NCBI GenBank assembly: GCA_934503275.1
Contig: CAKSVD010000012.1
Location: 1-64,000 of the forward strand
Reading direction: 5' to 3'
Length of the DNA stretch: 64,000 bases
Source of the DNA: an uncultured Faecalibacterium sp.
GTDB taxonomy: Bacteria > Bacillota > Clostridia > Oscillospirales > Ruminococcaceae
A program made the position numbers and the translations under genes. Each line of letters begins with the position of its first letter. The stretch's first letter is position 1. Shown here piece by piece: positions 28,080 through 37,494 of the stretch. The notes beneath the pieces were generated by a model, which saw nothing but the letters and a program-made list of their open reading frames with translations, was not told where the DNA came from and ran no database searches.

Positions 28080-29279
28080 TTACTTTTCTGCCCGCCGCCG
28101 CAGGATCTCGTCCAGAATGGCATCGGCCACGTCTGCCTTGCTCATCAGGGGCAGTTCCCGGGTGCCGTCCGGGGTGATGAAGGTGACCACGTTGGTGTCC
28201 ACTCCAAAACCTGCACCGGCCACCTTGAGGTTGTTGGCCACCACCATGTCCAGATTCTTCTTGGCAAGCTTCGCGGAGGAGTTTTCCACAAGGTCCCGGG
28301 TCTCCATGGAAAAACCGCACAGGAACTGGTGGGTCTTGCGGGGGCCGATGGTGCCAAGGATATCCTCGGTGCGCTCCACCGGGATGGAGAGGTCGCCTTC
28401 CTTCTTTTTGATCTTGTCATCGGCCACGGTGGCGGGGCGGTAGTCCGCCACGGCAGCGGCCATGATGAGCACATCGGTGGTGTCAAAGCGGCTGGTCACC
28501 GCCTCGTACATCTGCCGGGCGGTGGTCACCGGCACATCGGTGGTAAACTTGACCGGCGGCAGTGCGGTCTGCCCGTGGATCAGGGTCACTTCAGCGCCCC
28601 GCATGGCGGCGGCGCGGGCAAGGGCGTAGCCCATTTTGCCGGTGGAGTGGTTGGTCAGGTAGCGTACCGGGTCCAGCGCCTCCTGCGTGGGGCCGGCGGT
28701 CACTGCGATGCGCACCCCTGCCAGATCCTTCGGGCGGGCGATGGTGTGCAGGATGTGCTCCAGCAGCACTTCTTCCTTGGGCAGGCGTCCGCTGCCCACA
28801 TCCTTGCAGGCCAGCACACCGCTTTCGGAGGGGATGACGGTAAAGCCGTACCGCTCCAGCGTGGCAAGGTTATCCTGTGTGATGGGGTTTTCCAGCATCC
28901 CGGTGTTCATGGCGGGGGCTACCAGCTTGGGGCATTTGGCGGCCAGCACCACGGTGGTAAGCATATCGTCCGCAATGCCGTGCGCCATTTTGGCAATGAC
29001 GTTGGCGGTGGCGGGGGCTACAAGGATCACATCTGCTTTTTTTGCCAGCGAGATGTGGGTGACCTCAAACTTGAAATCCCGGTCAAAGGTGTCCACCATG
29101 CACTTGTGGCCGGTCAGAGTCTCAAAGGTGAGAGGGGTGATGAACTGGGTGGCGTTCCGGGTCATGATGACCTCCACGTCCGCGCCCAGCTTGCGCAGTG
29201 CACTGGCCACATTGGCCATCTTATAGGCGGCAATACCGCCGCTCACGCCCAGCAGGACGCACTTGCCGTTCAGATCCAT
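28080..29279 (-). CDS. coaBC: Bifunctional phosphopantothenoylcysteine decarboxylase/phosphopantothenate--cysteine ligase
   Basis: Two consecutive steps of coenzyme A synthesis. The CoaC flavoprotein half has the catalytic H75 (VTHISLAKK) and the PAMN motif at 122-125. The CoaB half, from about residue 185, begins with the VRIAVTAGPTQE and RYLTNHSTGKMGYALA motifs. The start at 29279 follows GGGAGGT; an upstream in-frame ATG has no ribosome site. It has 399 residues, as usual. It is divergent from coaX, which carries the first step of the same pathway. Confidence 0.95.
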   Translation of the reverse strand: MDLNGKCVLLGVSGGIAAYKMANVASALRKLGADVEVIMTRNATQFITPLTFETLTGHKCMVDTFDRDFKFEVTHISLAKKADVILVAPATANVIAKMAHGIADDMLTTVVLAAKCPKLVAPAMNTGMLENPITQDNLATLERYGFTVIPSESGVLACKDVGSGRLPKEEVLLEHILHTIARPKDLAGVRIAVTAGPTQEALDPVRYLTNHSTGKMGYALARAAAMRGAEVTLIHGQTALPPVKFTTDVPVTTARQMYEAVTSRFDTTDVLIMAAAVADYRPATVADDKIKKKEGDLSIPVERTEDILGTIGPRKTHQFLCGFSMETRDLVENSSAKLAKKNLDMVVANNLKVAGAGFGVDTNVVTFITPDGTRELPLMSKADVADAILDEILRRRAEK

Positions 29280-29328
29280 GGTTCGTTTACCTCCCGGAAA
29301 AACAGTTCTTTTCCACATATCTCACCTT

Positions 29329-29357
29329 AGTATAATGCAAAACTTCCACCAGCACAA
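29329..29357 (-). promoter_or_regulatory. Promoter of coaBC
   Basis: On the minus strand, TTGTGC (29352-29357) and TATACT (29329-29334) are 17 bases apart, about 50 bases before the start codon. The divergent coaX side has a TTGACA at 29410-29415 but no good -10 box at the right distance. Confidence 0.65.
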
Positions 29358-29463
29358 CAAAATCTTTGCCGGGAACTTGTATCCGGAGCAAAAATGCGGT
29401 AAAATACGCTTGACAAAGAGCAAACCGGTTCTTTTCTTTTACTTTGAAAAGGAAAACAGAATT

Positions 29464-30354
29464 ATGATCTTAGCCATTGATATAGGCAACACCACCGTCG
29501 CCCTTGGGGGCATCCGGGACGGACGTGTATGCTTTGTGGCGCGCATGGACACGGTGCGCACCCGCACGGCTGCGGAATATCGTGCCGAAATGGATAAAAT
29601 TTTTGCGCACCGCCGCCATCCGGAGCGCCCCATGCGCTTTGAAGGGGCGGTGCTTACCAGCGTAGTGCCCCAGATCACCGGGGCACTGGCCGAGTGCGCC
29701 CGTCACTACACCGGCAAAAAGCCGGTCATCGTCTCGCCGGACATCCGCACCGGGCTGACCATAGGGGTGGACGAGCCCCGCGCCGTGGGCAAGGACAGGC
29801 TGGTGGATGCCGCCTACGCGGCGGCAAACTTTCCGCTGCCGGTCGTCACGGTAGACCTTGGCACCGCCACCACCTTTAATGTGGTGGACAAAGACCGGGT
29901 GTTCCGGGGCGGCGTGATCTGCCCCGGCCTTTCCACCGGGCTGCGCGCGCTGGGCGAGCGCTGCGCCCAGCTGCCGCAGGTGCATCTGGGCTCCCCGAAA
30001 AACGCCATCGGCACCAATACCGAAAGCTGTATGCTGTCCGGCTCGGTGCTGGGCACCGCCGTGCTTATTGACGGCATGGTGCAGCGCATCGAGGAGGAAC
30101 TGGGCAGCCCGGCTACGCTGGTGGTCACCGGCGGGCTGGCAAAGTATGTCACCCCGCTGTGCCGCCACCCCCTGACCTATGACCCGGAACTGCTGATGAA
30201 GGGGCTGGCGCTGTTGTACCGGCTGAACGCCCCGCAGGAGCACGGCCGCAGCCATGGCGGCGGCAAACACTACGGTCAGCAGGGGCACCCCCGGGCAAAG
30301 CACCCGTACCCCAACCGCCGCACCCGCCGCGAGCCGGATGCGCTGGTAGGCTGA
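29464..30354 (+). CDS. coaX: Type III pantothenate kinase
   Basis: Phosphorylates pantothenate, the first step of CoA synthesis; the type III enzyme needs a monovalent cation and is not inhibited by CoA. The phosphate loop DIGNTT is at residues 6-11, GKDRLVDAA near 116, and TVDLGTATTFN near 138-148. The start at 29464 follows AAAAGGA. Residues beyond about 260 form a His/Arg/Gly-rich basic tail that is not part of the ASKHA fold and makes the protein longer (296 residues) than most CoaX. Confidence 0.93.
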   Translation: MILAIDIGNTTVALGGIRDGRVCFVARMDTVRTRTAAEYRAEMDKIFAHRRHPERPMRFEGAVLTSVVPQITGALAECARHYTGKKPVIVSPDIRTGLTIGVDEPRAVGKDRLVDAAYAAANFPLPVVTVDLGTATTFNVVDKDRVFRGGVICPGLSTGLRALGERCAQLPQVHLGSPKNAIGTNTESCMLSGSVLGTAVLIDGMVQRIEEELGSPATLVVTGGLAKYVTPLCRHPLTYDPELLMKGLALLYRLNAPQEHGRSHGGGKHYGQQGHPRAKHPYPNRRTRREPDALVG

Positions 30355-30382
30355 GGGGACAAGAGGAATAAGGGAGAGCATT

Positions 30383-31366
30383 ATGAAACTGGGCATTCTT
30401 GGCACGGGTAAGATCGTGCAGGAATTTTTGCCATGGCTTGTGGAGCACACGCCGTTTACTGTGCAGGCGGTGTGCAGCACCCCGCGCTCGGCGGCAAAGG
30501 CCGCAGAGTTGTGTGCACAATATCAGATCCCGCAGTACACCACCAATTACTTTGAACTGCTGCAATGGGTGGACGCGGTCTATATCGCCGTGCCCAACCG
30601 GCAGCACGCCCGCTATGCCCGGGTGGCGCTGGAGGCGGGTAAGCACGTCATTGTGGAAAAGCCCATGGCGGTTACCGCCGCCGAGACCGAGGAACTGGCT
30701 GCGCTGGCGCAGCGCAAGCGGCTGTTCCTCTTTGAGGCTATGACCACCCAGTACCAGCCCAACTACGCCAAACTCCGAGAACTGCTGCCCCGGGTGGGCA
30801 CGGTGCGCATGGTGCAGTGCAGCTTCAGCCAGTATTCCAGCCGGTACGACGCCTTTTGCGCCGGGCAGACCCCGCCGGTGTTCGACCCGCTGTGCGCGGG
30901 CGGCGCACTGATGGACTTGGGCGTGTACAACGTCAGCTACATCGTGGGTCTGTTCGGCGAGCCGAATAAGGCGGTGTACGCCGCCAACATGGAGCGCGAC
31001 ATCGACACCAGCGGTGTGCTGATGATGGATTACAGCGGCTTCAAGGCAGTAAGCCTTGCCGCCAAGGACTGCACAGCCCCTGCCCGCTGCATCATTCAGG
31101 GCACAAAGGGCTATATTTTGCAAAAATCCACCCCGAACTACTGCGGCGGCATGACCTTCCATCCCAACGAGGGCAGGGAGGAACACTATAACCTGAACGG
31201 GGACCGTCCTCGGCAGGCGGCAGAGTTCGAGGCCTTTTACCGCGCCATGACCACCGGAGATCAGGAACTGTGCACCCGGATGCTGGATACCAGCATCGCG
31301 GTGAGCCGGGTACTCACGGTGGCGCGCCGCAGCGCCGGAGTGCGCTTCCCCGGCGACAGATTTTAA
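30383..31366 (+). CDS. Gfo/Idh/MocA family NAD(P)-dependent oxidoreductase
   Basis: A 327-residue sugar- or cyclitol-type dehydrogenase. The N-terminal Rossmann motif GILGTGKIVQEF is at residues 3-14, the lysine motif EKPMAV near 93-98, and the C-terminal half has the usual open beta-sheet dimerisation domain. It follows coaX after 28 bases with an AGGGAG site and may be co-transcribed, although no link to CoA is known. The substrate cannot be deduced. Confidence 0.88.
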   Translation: MKLGILGTGKIVQEFLPWLVEHTPFTVQAVCSTPRSAAKAAELCAQYQIPQYTTNYFELLQWVDAVYIAVPNRQHARYARVALEAGKHVIVEKPMAVTAAETEELAALAQRKRLFLFEAMTTQYQPNYAKLRELLPRVGTVRMVQCSFSQYSSRYDAFCAGQTPPVFDPLCAGGALMDLGVYNVSYIVGLFGEPNKAVYAANMERDIDTSGVLMMDYSGFKAVSLAAKDCTAPARCIIQGTKGYILQKSTPNYCGGMTFHPNEGREEHYNLNGDRPRQAAEFEAFYRAMTTGDQELCTRMLDTSIAVSRVLTVARRSAGVRFPGDRF

Positions 31367-31506
31367 CGCATTTTTCTCTGGAACACGCCCTGACAACCAC
31401 GCGCTTCCAAAGATTTGAAATATTCACCTAAAACCCGCACAGAGCGGGCAGGTTTGCGCCGTATCCGACAAAAAGGGCGGAACGGCAGCAGGAGGAAAAC
31501 TGAATT

Positions 31507-32106
31507 ATGAAGAATACCAATACGAAAACCTTGACTCGTGTGGCCCTGCTGGTGGCCATTGAACTGGTGATGAAGCTTGTCGGTCTGGGCAGTGTGCCCA
31601 TGGGCCCGCTGTACATGAGCTTCCTCACCCTGCCTATCGCCGTGGGCGCCATCACCATGGGCCCCGCCGTGGGTGCCCTGCTGGGCGGCGTGTTCGGCGC
31701 TGTGAGTTTTTACGATGCCATCACCGGTGCCTCTGCCATGACCGGCGCACTGTTCCAGGTCAGCCCGCTGAACACCTTTATCCTGTGCGTGGGTATGCGT
31801 GTGCTCATGGGCCTGTGCTGCGGCCTGATCTTCAAGGCTCTGCAGAAGCTGGACAAGTCCCGCACCTGGAGCTACATCCTAAGCGCCATGACCGCACCCG
31901 CCCTGAACACCCTGTTCTTCATGGGCTACATCGTGCTGGCCTTCTACGGCTGCGACTATGTGCAGAATCTGGTGTCCGTCAAGGGCGCTGCCAACCCCTT
32001 GATGTTCGTAGTGCTGCTGGTTGGCGTGCAGGGCGTAGCCGAATTTCTGGTGTCCGGCATTCTGGGCGGCATCGTCGCCCGCGCCGTGGCAAAGTTCCTG
32101 AAGTAA
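31507..32106 (+). CDS. ECF transporter S component, possibly for pantothenate
   Basis: Substrate-binding membrane subunit of an energy-coupling-factor vitamin importer. It has 199 residues, about six hydrophobic helices, and the typical first-helix segment RVALLVAIELVMKLVG that contacts the shared T subunit. The shared ATPase and T genes are not in the window. Substrate assignment to pantothenate (PanT-like) is only inferred from the nearby coaX and coaBC. The 140-bp leader has a CCCGC/GCGGG hairpin but no vitamin riboswitch that I recognise. AGCAGGAGG precedes the start. Confidence 0.75.
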   Translation: MKNTNTKTLTRVALLVAIELVMKLVGLGSVPMGPLYMSFLTLPIAVGAITMGPAVGALLGGVFGAVSFYDAITGASAMTGALFQVSPLNTFILCVGMRVLMGLCCGLIFKALQKLDKSRTWSYILSAMTAPALNTLFFMGYIVLAFYGCDYVQNLVSVKGAANPLMFVVLLVGVQGVAEFLVSGILGGIVARAVAKFLK

Positions 32107-32164
32107 GCCCGGCTGCGCACCATGTCAGGGCGGCGCATCCGTGTTTAGAATAGAAAAATGAATG

Positions 32165-32195
32165 CTCCTCCGGCAACCCGCCGGGGGAGTTTTTT
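32165..32195 (+). terminator. Terminator after the ECF S-component gene
   Basis: CTCCTCCGGC (32165-32174) pairs with GCCGGGGGAG (32180-32189) with one G-T wobble, followed by TTTTTT. Confidence 0.88.
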
Positions 32196-32251
32196 GTTGG
32201 GGTGCTACCCCAATACCCCTCAGCCCGCTGAAAGACTGAAAAAACTTCCCC

Positions 32252-32423
32252 GCAGCGCCGCCGCTTCCACAGGAAGCAGGCGCTGCAAATGCCGTTTGCT
32301 GTTACGACCCCTTCCGTGAAAATGGGTTTCAGGAAAGTCCGCAGACTTTCCTGAAACCCGAAATTTAAAATAATCATTCCGCTGAATATGGCCAAAGCGC
32401 AAGCGGAGGCCATTCAAAATTGT
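32252..32423 (+). repeat. Covarying hairpin element, copy D
   Basis: A complete copy. Hairpin 1 is at 32253-32285, with GCTTCC/GGAAGC where copies A and B have CTTTC/GAAAG. Hairpin 2 is 32324-32359, arms GGGTTTCAGGAAAG and complement around TCCGCAGA. Hairpin 3 pairs ATGGCC (32388-32393) with GGCCAT (32408-32413). It fills most of the 381-bp gap before dpaA. Confidence 0.88.
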
Positions 32424-32487
32424 CCCCCTCACGCATTTTCATCTTTCTGCATAGGATGGCGCACAGCAGAAAAAGGGAGATGACGGC

Positions 32488-33282
32488 ATGAGACAGACAA
32501 AGCGGTTTGCGGTGGTGGGCAGCGATGCCCGGCAGGCGGCGGCAGGGCGTGCACTGGCGCGGGCAGGGTATCCGGTGGGCGGCGTGCAGCAGCTGCCGCA
32601 GGCAGACTGCATCCTGCTGCCGCTCCCGCTGGAACAGGCTGATTTGCCGCTGGCGCAGCTGCTGGGCGCGGCAAAGCCCGGCGCGCTGGCGCTGGGCGGC
32701 AGGGTGACGGAGGAGGCAATGTCCATTGCCCGGGCGGCGGGGGTGGAGTTGGTGGACTACTTTGCCCGCCCGGAACTGACCGTGTATAACGCCATCCCCA
32801 CTGCCGAGGGCTGCATCGGCATCCTGCTGGAGCGGCGCAGCCGCACCCTGTGGGGCACGGCGGTGCTGGTGCTGGGTTTTGGCCCGGTGGGACGGGCGCT
32901 GGCGGTGCGTCTGGCGGCACTGGGCGCGCAGGTGACCGTGGCGGCACGCCGCCCGGTGCAGCGGGCGATGGCGGAGGAGCAGGGTCTGCGGGCGGTGCCG
33001 CTGACAGAACTGGCCGCCGCAGCTGCCGCCTTTGATACGGTGGTGAACACCATCCCCGCGCCGGTGCTGACGGCGACAGTGCTGGCAGCGCTGCCAAAGA
33101 AAAGTCTGATCATAGATCTGGCCTCAAAGCCCGGCGGTACAGACTTTGCCGCCGCCCGGCGGCTGGGGCACACGGCGCTGCACGCGCTGAGCCTGCCGAC
33201 GGTCTGGGCGCCAGAAACGGCAGGGGAGGCGTTGGCGCGCACGGTACAGGCCATTTTGCAGGAGCGGGAGGGAAAGGTATGA
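32488..33282 (+). CDS. dpaA: Dipicolinate synthase subunit A-like protein
   Basis: Matches the NAD(P)-binding subunit of dipicolinate synthase (SpoVFA), which with DpaB converts 4-hydroxytetrahydrodipicolinate to dipicolinic acid, the spore-core chelator. A DpaA-type N-terminal domain is followed by a Rossmann loop VLGFGPVGRALA near residue 130 and a 2-hydroxyacid-dehydrogenase-like end. At 264 residues it is shorter than the roughly 290 usual, mainly near the N-terminus. GGGAGA precedes the ATG. It overlaps dpaB by 4 bases. No other sporulation gene is in the window. Confidence 0.82.
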   Translation: MRQTKRFAVVGSDARQAAAGRALARAGYPVGGVQQLPQADCILLPLPLEQADLPLAQLLGAAKPGALALGGRVTEEAMSIARAAGVELVDYFARPELTVYNAIPTAEGCIGILLERRSRTLWGTAVLVLGFGPVGRALAVRLAALGAQVTVAARRPVQRAMAEEQGLRAVPLTELAAAAAAFDTVVNTIPAPVLTATVLAALPKKSLIIDLASKPGGTDFAAARRLGHTALHALSLPTVWAPETAGEALARTVQAILQEREGKV

Positions 33283-33872
33283 CCACAGAGAAAAAGGGCT
33301 GTCTTGCCTTTGCGGTGTGCGGCAGCTTTTGCACGCTGGAGGACGCCTTGGGCGCGGCGCAGGCACTGACGGCACAGGGCTGGACGCTGCTGCCCATCAT
33401 GAGCTTTGCTGCACAGCAGGATACCCGGTTCGGCACCGGGGAAAGCTGGCGGCAGCGCCTGCAGGCCGTTACCGGGCAGCCGGTGCTGGACACCCTGCAG
33501 GCGGTGGAGCCGCTGGGCCCCCGGCGGCTGGCACAGGCGTTGGTGGTCGCCCCCTGCACCGGCGCAACGCTGGCGCGGCTGGCGGCAGGGCTTTCGGATA
33601 CGCCGGTGACCCTTGCCGCCAAAAGCCTGCTGCGGGTGGGCAGCCCGGTGGTGCTGGCGGTCTCCACCAACGACGGCCTTGGCGCCTCCGGCGAAAACAT
33701 GGCGCGGCTGTGCCAGCGCAAGCACTATTACTTTGTGCCCTACGGGCAGGATGACCCCTTTGCCAAGCCCCAGAGCCTGAAGGCAGACCTTGCCCTGCTG
33801 CCTGCCGCCGTGGACGCCGCTTTGCGGGGCGAGCAGCTGCAGCCGGTGCTGCTGGGGCAAAGGAATGCGTAA
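33279..33872 (+). CDS. dpaB: Dipicolinate synthase flavoprotein subunit B-like protein
   Basis: A flavoprotein of the same fold as the CoaC/UbiX family, matching SpoVFB. Motifs are AVCGSFCTLEDALG near 11-24, VVAPCTGATLARLA near 87-100 and VLAVSTNDGLG near 123-133. It has 197 residues, as usual. The ATGA overlap with dpaA indicates coupled translation, and the partner gene confirms the assignment over a generic flavoprotein. A D,D-carboxypeptidase gene follows with its own promoter. Confidence 0.85.
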   Translation: MTTEKKGCLAFAVCGSFCTLEDALGAAQALTAQGWTLLPIMSFAAQQDTRFGTGESWRQRLQAVTGQPVLDTLQAVEPLGPRRLAQALVVAPCTGATLARLAAGLSDTPVTLAAKSLLRVGSPVVLAVSTNDGLGASGENMARLCQRKHYYFVPYGQDDPFAKPQSLKADLALLPAAVDAALRGEQLQPVLLGQRNA

Positions 33873-33877
33873 ATCTC

Positions 33878-33906
33878 TTTTCAGCGGGGAAAAAATGTGG
33901 TATACT
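33878..33906 (+). promoter_or_regulatory. Candidate promoter of the D,D-carboxypeptidase gene
   Basis: TTTTCA (33878-33883) and TATACT (33901-33906) with a 17-base spacer, directly after dpaB. The -35 box is weak. Confidence 0.5.
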
Positions 33907-33953
33907 CCAAATGATGCCTTACTGGCATAAAACTGACAAGCGGAGAATACCAG

Positions 33954-35285
33954 ATGAAAAAATTTACCGCAGCACTGTGCACTGTGCTGCTTTTGATAGG
34001 CGCTGTGCTGGTGCCCGGCGCGGCAGCAACCGGCCCGGCGCTGGCAAATACCCGGGCATACTGCATCATGGATGCAGACACCGGCCTTGTGCTGGCGCAG
34101 CAGAATATGGATGAGGAACTGCACCCGGCCTCCATTACCAAGGTGATGACCCTTGGTCTTGCCTGCGAAAAGGCGCAGGGGGACTGGGATGACGTAAAGC
34201 TGACTGTGACCCACGAGGATGTCTACTCGCTGGCGGGCACGGATTCCAGCCACATCGCCCTGCTGGAAGGGGAAGAAGTCCCCTTGGTGGATGCACTGTA
34301 CGCCACCCAGATGGCCAGCGCCAACGACGGTGCAAACCTGCTGGCGGAATATTTCGGCGGCGGAACCATCGCGGACGGCGTGGCGGCCATGAATGCACAG
34401 GTGGAGGAACTGGGGCTTGCCCACACCCACTTTTCAAACCCCCACGGCATCAGCGATGAGGATCACTACACCAGCTGCTACGATATGGCGCAGATCTTGC
34501 GCTGGGCGCTGCAGCAGCCGGGCTTTGAGGATGTGTTCACCCGCAACAAGATGTACACCATGCAGCCCACCAACATCCAGCCGGTGACCCGCTACTTCGC
34601 CCAGCAGGATAAGATCCGTATCGGCTCCAGCCGCTACCATATCGACAGTGTGCTGGGCTCTAAGCTGGGCTACACCAACACCGCCCGGTACAGCTATGTC
34701 TGTCTGGCGGAGCAGGACGGGGTGCGGCTGATCTGCACGACCATGCAAAGCCAGGTGAGCACCGATAAATATAATGATATGCGCACCCTGCTGGACTACG
34801 CCTTTGCCACCTATAAAGACTACACCCAGCTGCCCGGCGGCACGGTCACCGCACAGCTGGCAGTGGCGGGCGGCGGGCAGAGCCTTGGCACCGTTACCGT
34901 GGCCGACCCCGGGGTGAAGCTGCTGCTGGCCGAGGGCTTGTCCGCGCAGGACGTGACCGTGGACTTAGAGTTGCCGGAGCAGTATCTGCTGGGCGCAGAG
35001 CCCGCCGTGTATGCGGTGTACACCCTGAACGGCGGCGAAAAGCAGGAGAGCACCAGCGTGCGGGTAAAGGCCGAGATCACGGGTCTTGCCGAACTGCTGG
35101 AGCAGAGCACCGGCAAAAAGCTGGAAGCCGCCAAGGACGTGGAGCCGGGCGGCAGCGCATGGCTGTTGGCGGGCATCTCGGTAGGCTGCACCATAGGTGC
35201 GGCGGTTGTCACCGTGCTGGTGCTGCGGATACATTCCCGCCTGAAAAAGCGCCGCAAAATGGCAAAGCACCATAAAAAAGCGTAA
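33954..35285 (+). CDS. D-alanyl-D-alanine carboxypeptidase, S11 family
   Basis: Low-molecular-weight penicillin-binding protein that trims D-Ala from peptidoglycan stem peptides outside the cell. It has a signal peptide (1-25), S60-x2-K63 (PASITKVM) and S122-A-N124 (the SxN motif). The third motif appears as KLG (in GSKLGYTN) in place of KTG, as in some DacF-like members. A C-terminal beta domain, one transmembrane helix at about 402-425 and a basic tail complete its 443 residues. The start is supported by AGCGGAG. Its neighbourhood with dpaAB recalls sporulation DacF, but a general role is equally possible. Confidence 0.9.
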   Translation: MKKFTAALCTVLLLIGAVLVPGAAATGPALANTRAYCIMDADTGLVLAQQNMDEELHPASITKVMTLGLACEKAQGDWDDVKLTVTHEDVYSLAGTDSSHIALLEGEEVPLVDALYATQMASANDGANLLAEYFGGGTIADGVAAMNAQVEELGLAHTHFSNPHGISDEDHYTSCYDMAQILRWALQQPGFEDVFTRNKMYTMQPTNIQPVTRYFAQQDKIRIGSSRYHIDSVLGSKLGYTNTARYSYVCLAEQDGVRLICTTMQSQVSTDKYNDMRTLLDYAFATYKDYTQLPGGTVTAQLAVAGGGQSLGTVTVADPGVKLLLAEGLSAQDVTVDLELPEQYLLGAEPAVYAVYTLNGGEKQESTSVRVKAEITGLAELLEQSTGKKLEAAKDVEPGGSAWLLAGISVGCTIGAAVVTVLVLRIHSRLKKRRKMAKHHKKA

Positions 35286-35354
35286 AAGCCTGTTCAAAAC
35301 CAGACTTTTCCAGATAAAGAAAAAACTTTCAGAAAAAAAGAGAGGTACAATATC

Positions 35355-35921
35355 ATGGGTAAGTTTATTTTTACGCAGACCGAGATCCCCGGCGTGGTGG
35401 TCATTGAGCCGCAGGTGTTCGGCGATGACCGCGGCTATTTTATGGAGACCTACCAGAAGGACCAGTTTGCAGAGGCCGGCATCGACAAGGAATTTGTGCA
35501 GGACAACCAGAGCCGCTCCACCCGGGGCGTGCTGCGCGGGCTGCACTTCCAGAAGAACCACACCCAGGGCAAGCTGGTGCGCGTGACCAAGGGCGAGGTG
35601 TATGACGTAGCCGTGGACTGCCGCCCCCACAGCGCTACCTTTGGCAAATGGGTGGGTGTGACCCTCTCCGAGGACAACAAGAAGATGTTCTATATCCCGG
35701 AGGGCTTTGCCCACGGTTTTCTGGTGCTGAGCGATGTGGCAGAGTTCTGCTACAAGTGCACCGATGTCTACGACCCCACCAGCGAGGGCGGTATCCCTTA
35801 CGATGACCCCACCGTCAACGTGCAGTGGCCGGACTGCGGCTGTGAGCACAAGACCAGCGCAAAGGACAAGCTGCACGAGCCCTTTGCCGCCCAGAAATTC
35901 GAATATTTTGAAAAGTGGTGA
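35355..35921 (+). CDS. rfbC: dTDP-4-dehydrorhamnose 3,5-epimerase
   Basis: Cupin-fold epimerase of dTDP-L-rhamnose synthesis. Catalytic-base motif RGLHFQ is near residues 59-64 and the active-site tyrosine is in YIPEGFAHGFLVLS near 115. It has 188 residues, as usual. The other rhamnose genes (rfbA, rfbB, rfbD) are not in the window. It leads a five-gene cell-surface polysaccharide unit, with the ABC permease 6 bases downstream. Confidence 0.94.
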   Translation: MGKFIFTQTEIPGVVVIEPQVFGDDRGYFMETYQKDQFAEAGIDKEFVQDNQSRSTRGVLRGLHFQKNHTQGKLVRVTKGEVYDVAVDCRPHSATFGKWVGVTLSEDNKKMFYIPEGFAHGFLVLSDVAEFCYKCTDVYDPTSEGGIPYDDPTVNVQWPDCGCEHKTSAKDKLHEPFAAQKFEYFEKW

Positions 35922-35927
35922 TCGCCC

Positions 35928-36737
35928 GTGGCAAAACTCAAAGCAATGTGGAACGGCTTCTGGCGCTACCGCTATCTGCTGTGGAACCTTGTAAGCCGTG
36001 ATTTCAAGCTGAAATACCGCCGCAGCGTGCTGGGCGTGGTGTGGAGCGTTTTGAACCCGCTGCTGATGTGCCTTGTGTACTGGGCGGTGTTCAGCAGCCT
36101 GATGGATATGCGGGGCAGCGGCATCGACAACTTTGCCGTCTTTCTGATGTGCGGTCAGCTGCTGTTCAACTTCTTCAACGAGGCTACCTCCACCAGCATG
36201 AGCAGCGTGCTCAGCGCCGCCCCGTTGCTGAAAAAGGTGTATATCCCAAAGTATATCTTCCCGCTGGAAAAATGCTGCTTTGCCATGGTGAACTGCATCT
36301 TCAGCTTTGTGGCGCTGCTGCTGGTCATGATCTTTACCGGCGCGCATTTCCACCTGACCATTTTCGAGGCGTTGTACCCGCTGGTGACCTTGTTCTTCTT
36401 CAGCCTCGGGGTCAGTATGTTCTTAGCGGCGGCTACGGTGTTTTTCCGGGATATCATGCATATCTGGAGCGTGTTCGTCACCGCGCTGCTGTATTTCTCC
36501 GCCATCTTCTACGACCCCACCCAGATGACCTTTTCCATCGGCGGCTTCAATATGCAGCAGATCATCAAGCTGAACCCCATGTACTGGTATATCACGGGCT
36601 TCCGCCGCACGGTGATGTGGGGCATCCCGCTGGACGTAAATATGTTCCTTGTCTGCGGCATCTGCGCCGTAGTGTCCATGGTAGTGGGGCTGCAGGTGTT
36701 CCGCAAAACACAGGACCGCTTTGTGCTGCACATTTAA
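35928..36737 (+). CDS. Polysaccharide/teichoic acid export ABC transporter, permease
   Basis: Wzm/TagG-type permease with 269 residues and six predicted helices. The N-terminal YRYLLWNLVSRDFKLKYRRSVLGVVWSVLNP signature region of the ABC2 export family is at residues 11-41. The start is GTG at 35928, 6 bases after rfbC, with only a weak GGTGA site, so translation may depend on coupling. It pairs with the ATPase encoded 12 bases downstream to flip a finished lipid-linked glycan across the membrane. Confidence 0.92.
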   Translation: MAKLKAMWNGFWRYRYLLWNLVSRDFKLKYRRSVLGVVWSVLNPLLMCLVYWAVFSSLMDMRGSGIDNFAVFLMCGQLLFNFFNEATSTSMSSVLSAAPLLKKVYIPKYIFPLEKCCFAMVNCIFSFVALLLVMIFTGAHFHLTIFEALYPLVTLFFFSLGVSMFLAAATVFFRDIMHIWSVFVTALLYFSAIFYDPTQMTFSIGGFNMQQIIKLNPMYWYITGFRRTVMWGIPLDVNMFLVCGICAVVSMVVGLQVFRKTQDRFVLHI

Positions 36738-36749
36738 GGAGGGTGAACA

Positions 36750-37493
<744 letters not shown>

Positions 37494-37494
37494 T

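Noticed and set aside
31367..31506. Vitamin riboswitch before the ECF S-component gene
   Set aside because: A CCCGC/GCGGG hairpin is present but no TPP, FMN, cobalamin or folate consensus could be recognised.
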